Below are positions 15,525 to 23,753 of a DNA stretch of 26,745 bases, piece by piece. The translations under genes and the position numbers were made by a program. The DNA lies in contig DFEA01000011.1 of NCBI GenBank assembly GCA_002368575.1, forward strand, positions 18,593 through 45,337. The letters are read 5' to 3'. The notes beneath the pieces were generated by a model. The model made no database searches. It was given only the letters and a program-made list of their open reading frames with translations, and was not told the origin of the DNA. The stretch comes from Lachnospiraceae bacterium UBA3814 (GTDB lineage: Bacteria; Bacillota; Clostridia; Lachnospirales; Lachnospiraceae). Positions within the stretch are counted from its first letter, which is position 1, and each line of letters begins with the position of its first letter.

Positions 15525-17038
15525 GACTCCGCCTGGTTCTTTGAACACTCAACGGCCCTTCTCCAGCCCTTTATCCGTTCTGCCCTTTCCTGTGCCGTGA
15601 TCTCCGGGTCAAACTGCTTTTCCGGCTGCCGGTTCTTTGCCACATCCTCCATGCTCCTCCAGAAGCCGACCGCAAGCCCCGCAAGATATGCCGCTCCCAT
15701 GGCCGTAGTTTCCACACAGCCGGGCCTTAACACCCTCTTGCCGGAGATATCGGCCTGTGCCTGCATCAGGTAATCGTTTGCGCTGGCACCGCCGTCTACC
15801 TTAACGGCCTGTATCCCGATCCCCGCGTCAGCCTCCATCGCAAGCAGCACGTCATTTATCTGATAGGCTATGGAATCAAGGGAGGCCCGTATGATATGGT
15901 ATTTATTGACCCCTCTCGTGATGCCCGTGATCGTCCCCCTCGCATAGGGATCCCAATAAGGCGCTCCTAAGCCCGTAAAGGCCGGGACAACATAGCAGCC
16001 GTTCGTATCCTTCACCTTACAGGCCATGTAGCCCGAATCCTCTGCCGAATCAATAAGGTGCATTTCATCCCTCAGCCACTGTATCACCGCTCCCGCCACA
16101 AACACGGAGCCCTCCAGCGCATATGTCACCTCTCCCCCTGTGCCCCAGGCAATGGTGGTCAGCAGTCCGTTTCCCGAAAACACCGGCCTGTGACCTGTAT
16201 TCATCAGAAGAAAGCCGCCGGTGCCGTAGGTGTTCTTCACATCCCCCTCACAGAAGCAGGCCTGGCCGAAGAGCGCCGCCTGCTGATCGCCGGCGGCCCC
16301 GGCTATGGGGATCTCACTTCCGAAAAACGAGGGGTCCGTAAGCCCGTAAACAGAGCTTGAGGGCACCGGCTCCGGAAGCATCGTCTCAGGGATGGAGAGC
16401 CTTTCAAGGATGTCTTTGTCCCACTCAAGGGTATTGATGTTAAAGAGCATCGTCCTGGAGGCGTTGGAATAGTCCGTAACATGCACTCTGCCCTTAGTCA
16501 GACTCCAGATAAGCCAGGTCTCGACGGTACCGAAAAGAAGCTCCCCCGCCTCCGCTCTCTCCCTTGCGCCCTTAACATTGTCGAGGATCCATTTAAGCTT
16601 TGTAGCGCTGAAATACGGGTCTATCACCAATCCGGTCTTTCTGCGCCAGCTCTCCGTAAGGCCCTCGCTCCTAAGCTCATCGCAAAACTGTGCTGTACGC
16701 CTGCACTGCCATACTATTGCGTGATATACGGGCTCACCGGTCTTTCTGTCCCATACGATCACCGTTTCCCTCTGGTTTGTAATGCCTATCGCGGCTATGT
16801 CTTCGCCGTGCACCGAAAGCTCCCTCATGGCGGCCTCCGCTACAAAGGTCATGCCCGAAAGGATCTCCCCGGCATCGTGCTCCACCCATCCCGGCCTCGG
16901 AAAATGCTGGACAAATTCCCTCTGAGCCATGCTGACCGGCTGTCCGCTTTCGTCGAACAGTATGCACCTGTTGCTTGTGGTTCCGGCATCAAGTGCCATT
17001 ATATATTTTCTGTGAGGCTTTTGCGCAATGATCATCAT
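15521..17038 (-). CDS. glpK: Glycerol kinase
   Basis: GlpK phosphorylates glycerol to glycerol 3-phosphate, which feeds phospholipid synthesis (substrate chain leading to PlsC) and catabolism. The 505-residue FGGY-family protein has ALDAGTTSNRCILFD at the N-terminus, the glycerol-contacting W-Q-C-R-R-T and Y-S-N-A-S-R-T-M segments, AAGDQQAALFGQ and the signature Y-V-V-P-A-F-T-G-L-G-A-P-Y-W-D. ATG at 17038 has AGAGGAG about 7 nt upstream; the second Met is adjacent and equivalent. The C-terminus Q-A-E-S is only 33 nt from the next start. No glpF or glpO is adjacent, so glycerol uptake genes must lie elsewhere. Confidence 0.97.
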   Translation of the reverse strand: MMIIAQKPHRKYIMALDAGTTSNRCILFDESGQPVSMAQREFVQHFPRPGWVEHDAGEILSGMTFVAEAAMRELSVHGEDIAAIGITNQRETVIVWDRKTGEPVYHAIVWQCRRTAQFCDELRSEGLTESWRRKTGLVIDPYFSATKLKWILDNVKGARERAEAGELLFGTVETWLIWSLTKGRVHVTDYSNASRTMLFNINTLEWDKDILERLSIPETMLPEPVPSSSVYGLTDPSFFGSEIPIAGAAGDQQAALFGQACFCEGDVKNTYGTGGFLLMNTGHRPVFSGNGLLTTIAWGTGGEVTYALEGSVFVAGAVIQWLRDEMHLIDSAEDSGYMACKVKDTNGCYVVPAFTGLGAPYWDPYARGTITGITRGVNKYHIIRASLDSIAYQINDVLLAMEADAGIGIQAVKVDGGASANDYLMQAQADISGKRVLRPGCVETTAMGAAYLAGLAVGFWRSMEDVAKNRQPEKQFDPEITAQERAERIKGWRRAVECSKNQAES

Positions 17039-17161
17039 ACATATCTCCTCTGTTCAAGGGGCTTATACCCCGGTAATAGCTGACCCGGCTTCCCCAAAAG
17101 CCACCCGGCTTCTGTTTATCCCTGACAGTGTGAATAACTGCCGACTTCCGGCCTTATCGCT

Positions 17162-17193
17162 AAAAAGGGACAACAGCTTTGCCGTTGCCCCTT
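17162..17193 (-). terminator. Intrinsic terminator after the Ig-like protein gene
   Basis: On the minus strand AAGGGGCAAC pairs with GTTGTCCCTT (one G-U), extended by GGC/GCT around the loop AAA, and runs into TTTTT. It lies about 27 nt after the stop of the Big2 gene and separates it from glpK. Confidence 0.85.
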
Positions 17194-17219
17194 CAGGCTG
17201 CCTGTTAAGACCTTTTCCG

Positions 17220-17858
17220 TTATTTCTTCTTAACCTTTATCTTACAGGATCCGATCGCCTTACCGTCGGCGTACATCGTGATCACCGTCTTGCCCTTCTT
17301 TTTGGCTGTCACGTACCCGTCCTCGTCAACCTCTGCCACCTTGCTCTTTTTAGATTTGAAGGTGATGACCTCGTCATTATCACCCGGATAAAACTGAAGC
17401 TGGTATCCGGCCTTTATTTTAAGTGTGAGGGGCTTCGTCTCATAAAACTCAGGCTCTAATTTCACAGTCTCCGGGTCAATATCCTTGCCTATGACCTTCA
17501 CGGTGCAGCCCGCCACAAGATTTCCGTTCCCGTACATCGTGATAACCACAGTCCCCTCGGAAACAGCCGTGATCACACCCTCCGCGCTGACTGTTGCGAC
17601 CTTCGTGTCTGCGGATTTAAAGGTAATGGTCTGTTCGTCATCCCCCTCGTAAAACTCCAGCTCATATGTACTTCCCGCATTCAAGACGAGGGTCTCACCC
17701 TCCTCATCAAGCTCCGGACCCTCGTAATCCTCATCGTCCTCGGATACCTTCACCTCCGAAAGCTCCATTGCCCGGACTGTATATACATCCGCAGCAGAAC
17801 CGGCCATTACTGCCGACGCCGCCCCAAGCAGCACCAGACGCTTCCATTTATTGATCAT
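17220..17858 (-). CDS. Secreted protein with two bacterial Ig-like (Big2) domains
   Basis: This 212-residue protein begins M-I-N-K-W-K-R-L followed by a hydrophobic stretch to about residue 25, a signal peptide with likely cleavage after A-x-A near residues 21-30. An acidic linker (about 39-56, D/E-rich) follows. Then come two Big2-type repeats (about 57-123 and 144-209), each with the pattern T/V-I-T-F-K-S, K-V-A-x-V-x-x-x-G-x-V/I-T-A and V-I-T-M-Y. Big2 domains are common in surface and adhesion proteins. No LPxTG or other anchor is seen, so it is probably released or loosely bound; the tail is lysine-rich. ATG 17858 has AAAGGAGG 8 nt upstream; an open frame to 17999 adds no plausible start. 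Monocistronic between its own terminator and a 432-bp upstream gap. Confidence 0.85.
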   Translation of the reverse strand: MINKWKRLVLLGAASAVMAGSAADVYTVRAMELSEVKVSEDDEDYEGPELDEEGETLVLNAGSTYELEFYEGDDEQTITFKSADTKVATVSAEGVITAVSEGTVVITMYGNGNLVAGCTVKVIGKDIDPETVKLEPEFYETKPLTLKIKAGYQLQFYPGDNDEVITFKSKKSKVAEVDEDGYVTAKKKGKTVITMYADGKAIGSCKIKVKKK

Positions 17859-18290
17859 ATCGTTTCCTCCTTTACTGTAGATTAAAAGAATATACCTCGG
17901 CTTCTCACCCTTTGGCGTGCCTTTGTTTGATTTTACCATATATGAAGCATAAATAAAAGAACCGTTATGCCCGCAAACGCAATTAACTGCCGTTTTCAAA
18001 GCTCTGTATCTTTGCGCTTACCATAAACACTTATGCGCGCAGACCGATCCGGCATTTGCGAAGGAAGCGCCGGATAAGCCCGGTAAGGATTTTATACTCG
18101 TGATCGCAATCAGGTGCCGTTTTTTATTTATGGAATCCATGCGTTCACTCGTTATACGACCAATTAATCGGCAGCTGTTACCGTTAATAATTTTAAATTA
18201 CCGGTACAATGACAATGCCCACCGTCAATGCTACCTTAAGAGTACAGACCATTAAATCACAGAAGCATGACACACAGGCAGGGGTGAAGA
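17859..18290. other. 432-bp divergent intergenic region
   Basis: No convincing gene lies here. It holds the control regions of the Big2 gene (minus) and the LRR cluster (plus). Visible items are a TGG-TAAAAT extended -10-like box on the minus strand near 17929-17940, a 7-bp inverted repeat ATCCGGC/GCCGGAT at 18047-18053 and 18069-18075 without a T-run, and the imperfect palindrome at 18179-18206 overlapping a TACAAT box. None has a strong partner -35. Confidence 0.5.
18179..18206. promoter_or_regulatory. Imperfect palindrome, possible operator of the LRR-VWA-MoxR cluster
   Basis: TACCGTTAAT and ATTACCGGTA are complementary at 9 of 10 positions around an 8-nt A+T spacer. The right arm overlaps TACAAT (18205-18210), a candidate -10 about 80 nt before the LRR gene. 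Such placement fits a repressor site; the downstream XRE regulator is an obvious but unproven candidate. Confidence 0.35.
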
Positions 18291-20186
18291 ATGAACATAA
18301 GGTACATCTATAAGGGAACGGACATTTTGCTGAAAGAATTCAATACATCTTACGAACGCCCGTATTTTGAGGTGACAGGCTTTGCGTCATATAAGGACAG
18401 AGTGTATATACCGCCGCAGGTAAACGGCTGTGAGGTGCGGGGAATATCCTTAAGCGACCGCGGTGATCACCGGCATCAGGAGGGGCATAAGGCGGGATAC
18501 CCCGGTATCAGGGAATTGCATTTTGAAGCAGCGGTTAAAAGGATAGATCTCAATAATACCGATCTGCCTGATCTTGAAAGGATATGCTTTCAGGACGATC
18601 AGACAGATTATCAGTTCTCGGAGGGCATGCTGTTTGACCGTTCCGGCAGGAGGCTCCTTCTCACATTCGGAAGAGGGATGCATGATGAAGAGATAAGGAT
18701 CCCTCCCGGAGTCGGCACTGTTGCTTCAAACGCCTTCCGGGACACACAGGTGAAAAGGATCATTTTTACAGATCCATGGATAATCATAGAAGGGAATCCC
18801 TTCAGGGATTCATACTGGATCGCCGGTCACCGGCAAACGGGAACCTCCATATATACGGGAAATATGCTTTTTCGTTATTTCGGCTCCGATGAAGCGGTGA
18901 TCGATCCTTCCACAGAGCGGATAGACGATGACTGCTTTGAGGTAAACTGCCCTGAAAAGCTGGTGACCTGTTTCATTCCGCGGGACAAGGTACTTAAGCA
19001 GCTTGATGCAGGAGGCTGCAGAAGTATAACCATCACATCGGATATCAGTATACCCTGGGAAACTCTGAGGAACTGGAAGCATCTGGAAAAGGTCAGGCTG
19101 CCCGCACACAGTAAATATTATGATAAAGACGGAATTGTCTTTGACAGGGCTGAGGATATGCTCGTGTTCTATCCCCCCGGAAGGACCGGCGAGGAATATT
19201 TAATACCTGACGGAACAAAGCTCATCGGATCAGACGCTTTTGATAACCATAAAAACCTGAAAAGGGTGGTTTTCAGTCATACGGTCACGGAGATATTGCC
19301 CGGTGCATTTTTCGGATGCAGTAAGTTGGAAAGCGTCGATATGAAGCGATGCAAGGTAAAAAAGCTTCCCGATGCCACTGTATTTAATGACAAAGGAGTT
19401 TTTGAGGGTTGTGAATGTCTTACGGAGATAAAGCTTCCTGAGGTCCTTGAGCATATTGGAAGCCGGGCATTTTACGGAGCAGTGAAGCTGTCCGCGATAC
19501 ACCCTGACTGCCGTCTCAGGAGCATCGGTTCATATGCATTTTCAAAAACCGCAATAGATGAGATATCCCTTCCGGAGTCGGTGGAATATATTGCGCCGGG
19601 AGCCTTTGCCGACCGGTCTTCTTCAGAGCATTTATCGATAAGCATGTATGGCAGGGCAGAGAGATGGCTGCTGGAGGCGCTGGAATACACACAGCCCGGG
19701 CTCCCTCCCACGGCGGACAGGCTCACATGGCAGGGAGCGGATATAACATTTCTGGATAATTCCGGGCATACCGGGGATATACTGCATATACCCGGTTCGC
19801 TGGACCCGGCATACGGGCACTATATAGACCGGGCCCTGGCAGGAGACAGCTTTGATAATCGGAGCTATGTCATGTGTCTGGGCGGGATCCGCAATGAAGA
19901 AGAAAAAAGAGCCTTCGCCTTAAAGATCGAAGCCGAAGGAAAGGATGCGGATAACATATGCAGGGACTATATCAGACGGGTTGCCCCGCAGATAGCGGAC
20001 GGATATGTGAGGGACGGCGAGGAAAAGCTGTTGGTTGACTTATTAAAAAAGGAATTCATTGAGGCTCATGATATGAGAGATCTGCTTAAGAAGTGCAGCG
20101 ATAAGGGTTTAAACCAGGCATCTGCGTATATCCTGCATCTGCTTAACAGCAGCTCCGAAGAAATGATCACAGCCTTACAGATATAA
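18291..20186 (+). CDS. Cytosolic leucine-rich repeat (BspA/LRR_5-type) protein of a MoxR-VWA cluster
   Basis: This 631-residue protein has irregular TpLRR/LRR_5 repeats, for example L-K-R-V-V-F-S-H-T-V-T-E-I-L-P-G-A-F-F-G-C and its neighbours L-T-E-I-K-L-P-E-V-L-E-H-I-G-S-R-A-F-Y-G (about residues 310-440), with more degenerate copies from about residue 85. The last ~110 residues are helical and charged and carry no repeats. No signal peptide or anchor is present, unlike most BspA-type surface proteins, so it is probably intracellular and may act as a recognition or scaffold part. ATG 18291 has AGGGGTG about 5 nt upstream. It is the first gene of the cluster and ends 4 nt before the VWA gene. 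Function unknown. Confidence 0.75.
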   Translation: MNIRYIYKGTDILLKEFNTSYERPYFEVTGFASYKDRVYIPPQVNGCEVRGISLSDRGDHRHQEGHKAGYPGIRELHFEAAVKRIDLNNTDLPDLERICFQDDQTDYQFSEGMLFDRSGRRLLLTFGRGMHDEEIRIPPGVGTVASNAFRDTQVKRIIFTDPWIIIEGNPFRDSYWIAGHRQTGTSIYTGNMLFRYFGSDEAVIDPSTERIDDDCFEVNCPEKLVTCFIPRDKVLKQLDAGGCRSITITSDISIPWETLRNWKHLEKVRLPAHSKYYDKDGIVFDRAEDMLVFYPPGRTGEEYLIPDGTKLIGSDAFDNHKNLKRVVFSHTVTEILPGAFFGCSKLESVDMKRCKVKKLPDATVFNDKGVFEGCECLTEIKLPEVLEHIGSRAFYGAVKLSAIHPDCRLRSIGSYAFSKTAIDEISLPESVEYIAPGAFADRSSSEHLSISMYGRAERWLLEALEYTQPGLPPTADRLTWQGADITFLDNSGHTGDILHIPGSLDPAYGHYIDRALAGDSFDNRSYVMCLGGIRNEEEKRAFALKIEAEGKDADNICRDYIRRVAPQIADGYVRDGEEKLLVDLLKKEFIEAHDMRDLLKKCSDKGLNQASAYILHLLNSSSEEMITALQI

Positions 20187-20190
20187 GCCT

Positions 20191-21561
20191 ATGAATCAAA
20201 AAAAGAAGCTTTACGCAAGAAAAATATTTGATATGAGCAGGGACCAGCTTGTAATGAAATATCATTTTCTTTCTCATGCACTGTACAATCTGGAACCTGC
20301 AGGGCTGCATGATACTGAGCTTGACAGTTTCCTGTATGCAACTGAGGGCATGCATTTTTACTATGATGAGGATCGTATTATCGGGGACTTCATGTCAGGC
20401 TCAAAGGATACCTCCCGTATATATCTTCACAGTGTGCTGCACTGTTTATACCTGCATCCGTATTTTGCCCTTCAGTACGAAAATCATGAACTATGGGATC
20501 TGGCATGTGATCTGTTTGTCTGGGATATCCTGGATCATCTGCAGCCCTCGGACGACCGGAAAATGCGCAGCAGATTGGATGATGTCAAGAAGACCGGTTC
20601 GATCATGTCCGCACAGATGCTTTATAAAATGCTGGACCTGATGATAAAAAATAAGATGTTGAGCCGGGACGACATAAAAATGGCCAAAAATGTCACATTG
20701 GAGGATGACCACATTTTATGGTATATGCCAAAAAGAGCTGCGGCCGGCGCCGGCAGTGGTCCGAAGGGGCAGGGATCAGACAATGCGGCATCGAATTATA
20801 TGGCAGGGAATTTCACCTCCGTGATCAGAAAATGGCAGAAATCCGCTGATCATGCTGTCGCAGGCCTTGAGTCGGCTTTGCTGCGCTCCGGCAGGCTTCA
20901 GGGCAGGGACCCCGGTGCCCTGGTGGAGTCATTAAAGGGCATCCGCCGCGAAGAAATAAGCTATGCGGATTTTCTCAGGAAATTTGCCGCCATTGAGGAA
21001 AGGATGATGATAGATGATGATTCCTTTGACTATGGCTATTACACCTACGGTTTTCAGTTATATGAGGATATGCCCCTGGTAGAGCCTCTGGAATACAGGG
21101 AACTGCACACTATCCGGGAATTCGTGATCGCGGTCGATACCTCCGGATCGGTTGACAGTGATCTGCTTAAGCGGTTTCTGACCAAAACATACAATATCCT
21201 GAAGGAGAGCGTGTTTGCCGAAGACGGACTGGACGTAAGGATAATACAGTGTGACGCGGCGATTCAGAATGAAACTATCATACATAATGACCGCGATCTT
21301 GAGGATTATATCAATGATCTTAAGGTTTACGGCAGAGGCGGAACCGATTTCAGGCCGGTTTTTGAACATATTGAGGAAGTCAGAAATAACGGAGAGCTGA
21401 AGAATCTCAGAGGATTACTTTACTTTACGGATGGGATGGGCACATATCCTAAGCATCCCGCTTCATATAAGACAGCCTTCATCCTCTCCGAGCCCCGCCG
21501 TGATCCTTATGTTCCGTCGTGGATTCTGCAATATCAGCTAAGGGAGGATTTTACCGAATGA
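20191..21561 (+). CDS. VWA domain protein with N-terminal metallopeptidase-like region
   Basis: The 456-residue protein combines two parts seen together in MoxR partners. An N-terminal DUF2201-type metallopeptidase-like region has L-H-S-V-L-H (80-84), a third His at 89 and D-L-A-C-D-L-F near 103-109. A C-terminal VWA-like domain has a complete MIDAS: DTSGS (316-320), GGTDFRP (383-389) and FTDGMG (412-417). The position of the catalytic Glu in HExxH is Ser here, so peptidase activity is doubtful. A low-complexity Ala/Gly linker lies at about 183-200. The ATG at 20191 has no clear Shine-Dalgarno site and follows the LRR stop by 4 nt, so coupled translation is likely. Its stop overlaps the MoxR start as ATGA. 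VWA-MoxR pairs generally work as metal-dependent adaptor and ATPase. Confidence 0.88.
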   Translation: MNQKKKLYARKIFDMSRDQLVMKYHFLSHALYNLEPAGLHDTELDSFLYATEGMHFYYDEDRIIGDFMSGSKDTSRIYLHSVLHCLYLHPYFALQYENHELWDLACDLFVWDILDHLQPSDDRKMRSRLDDVKKTGSIMSAQMLYKMLDLMIKNKMLSRDDIKMAKNVTLEDDHILWYMPKRAAAGAGSGPKGQGSDNAASNYMAGNFTSVIRKWQKSADHAVAGLESALLRSGRLQGRDPGALVESLKGIRREEISYADFLRKFAAIEERMMIDDDSFDYGYYTYGFQLYEDMPLVEPLEYRELHTIREFVIAVDTSGSVDSDLLKRFLTKTYNILKESVFAEDGLDVRIIQCDAAIQNETIIHNDRDLEDYINDLKVYGRGGTDFRPVFEHIEEVRNNGELKNLRGLLYFTDGMGTYPKHPASYKTAFILSEPRRDPYVPSWILQYQLREDFTE

Positions 21562-23069
21562 ATATTTTACAGGCCAAGGATGAGGTAAAAAGAACGATCG
21601 AGATCTATATGGAAAAAAACGAATATGGCGACTTCAGGATACCATATATGAAGCAGCGTCCCATATTTCTTATCGGAGCACCGGGCATAGGTAAGACAGC
21701 GATCATTGAGCAGGTGGCCGAAGAGCTTGATATCGGGCTTATAAGTTATTCAATGACACACCATACAAGACAGTCCGCGGTCGGTCTTCCCTATATTGTA
21801 AACAGAAGCTTTGACGGGACAGAAGAACGTACAACGGAATACACCATGAGTGAAATTATAGCTTCCGTATATAGCATGGTGGAAAATACAGGAAAAGCTC
21901 AGGGCATTCTGTTCCTGGATGAGATCAACTGTGTGTCGGAGACACTTTCTCCCTCCATCCTGCAGTTTTTACAGTATAAAACATTCGGGAACCACAGGCT
22001 TCCCGGCGGATGGATCATAATAACTGCCGGCAATCCCCCGGAATATAACCGTTCTGTCAGGGAATTCGATATTGCCACACGTGACAGGCTGAAATACATA
22101 TTTATAGAGGATGATTATACGGCATGGAAGCCCTATGCATATGCTAATGCCATACATTCCTCTATCCTGTCATTTCTTGAATTGAATCAACATGGGTTTT
22201 ATTCGGTAAAGATCACCGCAAACGGATCTCAGTATGCTACGGCAAGGGGCTGGGAGGATCTCTCGTATGCCATTACCCGGTACGAAGAAAAGGGCTATCC
22301 CATTGAGCTGCCTCTGATCACGCAGTATATCACCGATGATGACATTGCAAGGAAATATGCGGTCTTTTATGAATTGTATTCAAAATACAGAAGGACCTAT
22401 AAAACAGACCGGATATTAACCGGTAAGTGGACAAAGGAAATAATGAAAAGGGCTAAAGAGGCCGGATTTGACGAGCGTGTTGCAGTGATCGAGATGCTGT
22501 ATGAGGCTTTGAATAACAGCTTTGAAGCTGTTTTAAGGAACCAGTTCACCCTGGAGAAGGTATCAAAAATACTGCGAAGCGTTAAAGAAAGGCTTTCCGA
22601 TGCCAATGCGGATATTTCGGAGAGCGCAGAGCTTCTCGGGATACAGCTGGAGGAACTGACTGAGGAATACACGCAGAAGGAGGAAGCGCATGCCCTGTCA
22701 CGTGAAGATAAAAAGATATATCTGGAAAGCAGAGCAATGCTGTATGAATATATGGAAATCATGAAAACGGCACCAGACTCAAAAGAAGGCCTTGCGCTTG
22801 TCAGGAAGCATTTCGATGGTCGCATAAAGGAACACTCAGCCGCCATGCGGGATAAAAGCAAGGGTCTGGAAAATGCTTTTTCTTTTATAGAAAAGGCATG
22901 GGTCACCGGACGGGAGATGATGTACTTTATGACAATACTGACCGCGGGTAAAAACAGCAGCAGCTTCATCGCCCTTCAGGGATCGGAGGGCTACAAACGT
23001 CATAATGCGAAAATGCTGGTATATGATGCAAAGGAAGAACTGCGAAATCAAATCGCAGATGATTTATAA
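21558..23069 (+). CDS. MoxR-like AAA+ ATPase
   Basis: The 503-residue ATPase has Walker A GAPGIGKT (40-47), Walker B ILFLDEIN (117-124), sensor 1 T-A-G-N-P-P-E-Y-N (156-164) and arginines in A-T-R-D-R-L-K-Y suited to finger or sensor 2 roles. The M-T-H-H-T-R-Q-S-A-V-G-L-P segment is typical of the MoxR clade. The C-terminal half (about 290-503) is long and helical with charged coiled-coil-like stretches. MoxR proteins are hexameric remodellers that act on partner proteins through VWA adaptors. ATG 21558 has GGGAGG 10 nt upstream and overlaps the VWA stop; an in-frame ATG at 21519 lies inside the VWA gene and is rejected. Confidence 0.93.
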   Translation: MNILQAKDEVKRTIEIYMEKNEYGDFRIPYMKQRPIFLIGAPGIGKTAIIEQVAEELDIGLISYSMTHHTRQSAVGLPYIVNRSFDGTEERTTEYTMSEIIASVYSMVENTGKAQGILFLDEINCVSETLSPSILQFLQYKTFGNHRLPGGWIIITAGNPPEYNRSVREFDIATRDRLKYIFIEDDYTAWKPYAYANAIHSSILSFLELNQHGFYSVKITANGSQYATARGWEDLSYAITRYEEKGYPIELPLITQYITDDDIARKYAVFYELYSKYRRTYKTDRILTGKWTKEIMKRAKEAGFDERVAVIEMLYEALNNSFEAVLRNQFTLEKVSKILRSVKERLSDANADISESAELLGIQLEELTEEYTQKEEAHALSREDKKIYLESRAMLYEYMEIMKTAPDSKEGLALVRKHFDGRIKEHSAAMRDKSKGLENAFSFIEKAWVTGREMMYFMTILTAGKNSSSFIALQGSEGYKRHNAKMLVYDAKEELRNQIADDL

Positions 23070-23090
23070 ACGAAAAGGAGGAAATCAACA

Positions 23091-23624
23091 ATGAAGCAGG
23101 AAGAAGTACTGGGAAGGATCGTAAGGGACAGGATTTCTCTTGAGGAGGGCCTGTGTATAGGAACTCTGGACTGGATGTTCGGATGTCGAATGTATGTGGC
23201 CAAAAAGCGGATAAAGAATGATGAGGACAGGGATAAATACAGCGACAATGAGCTTCATATATCTGAACCCTGTCTGGAGATCGTCGACACGGTTCCCGCG
23301 ATAGATGCCGGCTTTCCGGAAGAAGAAAAACCAAAGTTTTTCGGAAAGATCTGCCGTGATAAGATCACAGGCTATGAAGGCATGTGTATAGGCAGATATT
23401 GGAATTTCTATTCCGACAAGCAGTATTGTATTCAGGCAAAATACAGTAAGAAAAAGCTCAGGAAGCCTGCTGCCATGTGGCTGGATGAAGGCAGGATAGA
23501 AGTGACGGATTCAGCGGATGCTATCGAGCCGGAGTCCGTACAGACAGAGCGCCGGGGCGGCTGCCTGGACATACCGCTTCCCGGAAGGTATCTTTCGTTT
23601 GCGGAGCTTGAATTACAGCCATAA
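23091..23624 (+). CDS. Unknown protein made of two copies of a DKITGxEG-type domain
   Basis: This 177-residue protein is internally duplicated. Copy 1 (about 7-72) reads LGRIVRDRISLEEGLCIG and later M-Y-V-A-K-K and E-I-V-D-T. Copy 2 (about 84-146) reads FGKICRDKITGYEGMCIG and later Y-C-I-Q-A-K and E-V-T-D-S. The G-x-x-x-R-D-K-I-T-G-x-E-G pattern resembles short, usually single-copy proteins seen in phages and other accessory DNA, of unknown function; this is recalled, not searched. AAAGGAGG lies 10 nt before the ATG, the strongest site of the cluster. It follows MoxR by 21 nt and so belongs to the same operon. No signal peptide or membrane span. Confidence 0.75.
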   Translation: MKQEEVLGRIVRDRISLEEGLCIGTLDWMFGCRMYVAKKRIKNDEDRDKYSDNELHISEPCLEIVDTVPAIDAGFPEEEKPKFFGKICRDKITGYEGMCIGRYWNFYSDKQYCIQAKYSKKKLRKPAAMWLDEGRIEVTDSADAIEPESVQTERRGGCLDIPLPGRYLSFAELELQP

Positions 23625-23676
23625 TATGAGGATCAAAGTGCCGGCTTGATATATGATCCGAAATGCGAACATATGT

Positions 23677-23705
23677 TTGCCAAATATGCTCTTTTGTGTT
23701 ATACT
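23677..23705 (+). promoter_or_regulatory. Promoter of the XRE regulator gene
   Basis: TTGCCA (23677-23682) and TATACT (23700-23705) are 17 nt apart, and TGT before the -10 makes an extended -10. Transcription would start near 23712, giving a leader of about 40 nt. Confidence 0.75.
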
Positions 23706-23753
23706 ATAAGCACCGAAGCAGCAGATAGAATCACGAGTGGATCGAGGCAGAAT

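Noticed and set aside
17050..17120. Direct repeats AAGCCGGGT upstream of glpK as an operator
   Set aside because: Two 9-nt copies in G+C-rich DNA could arise by chance, and no catabolite (cre) or other known site was recognised.
18047..18075. Terminator at the ATCCGGC/GCCGGAT inverted repeat
   Set aside because: No T-run follows on either strand and no gene ends nearby.
22397..22969. 190-residue minus-strand open frame
   Set aside because: Antisense to the MoxR gene; Ser/Phe-rich shadow frame.
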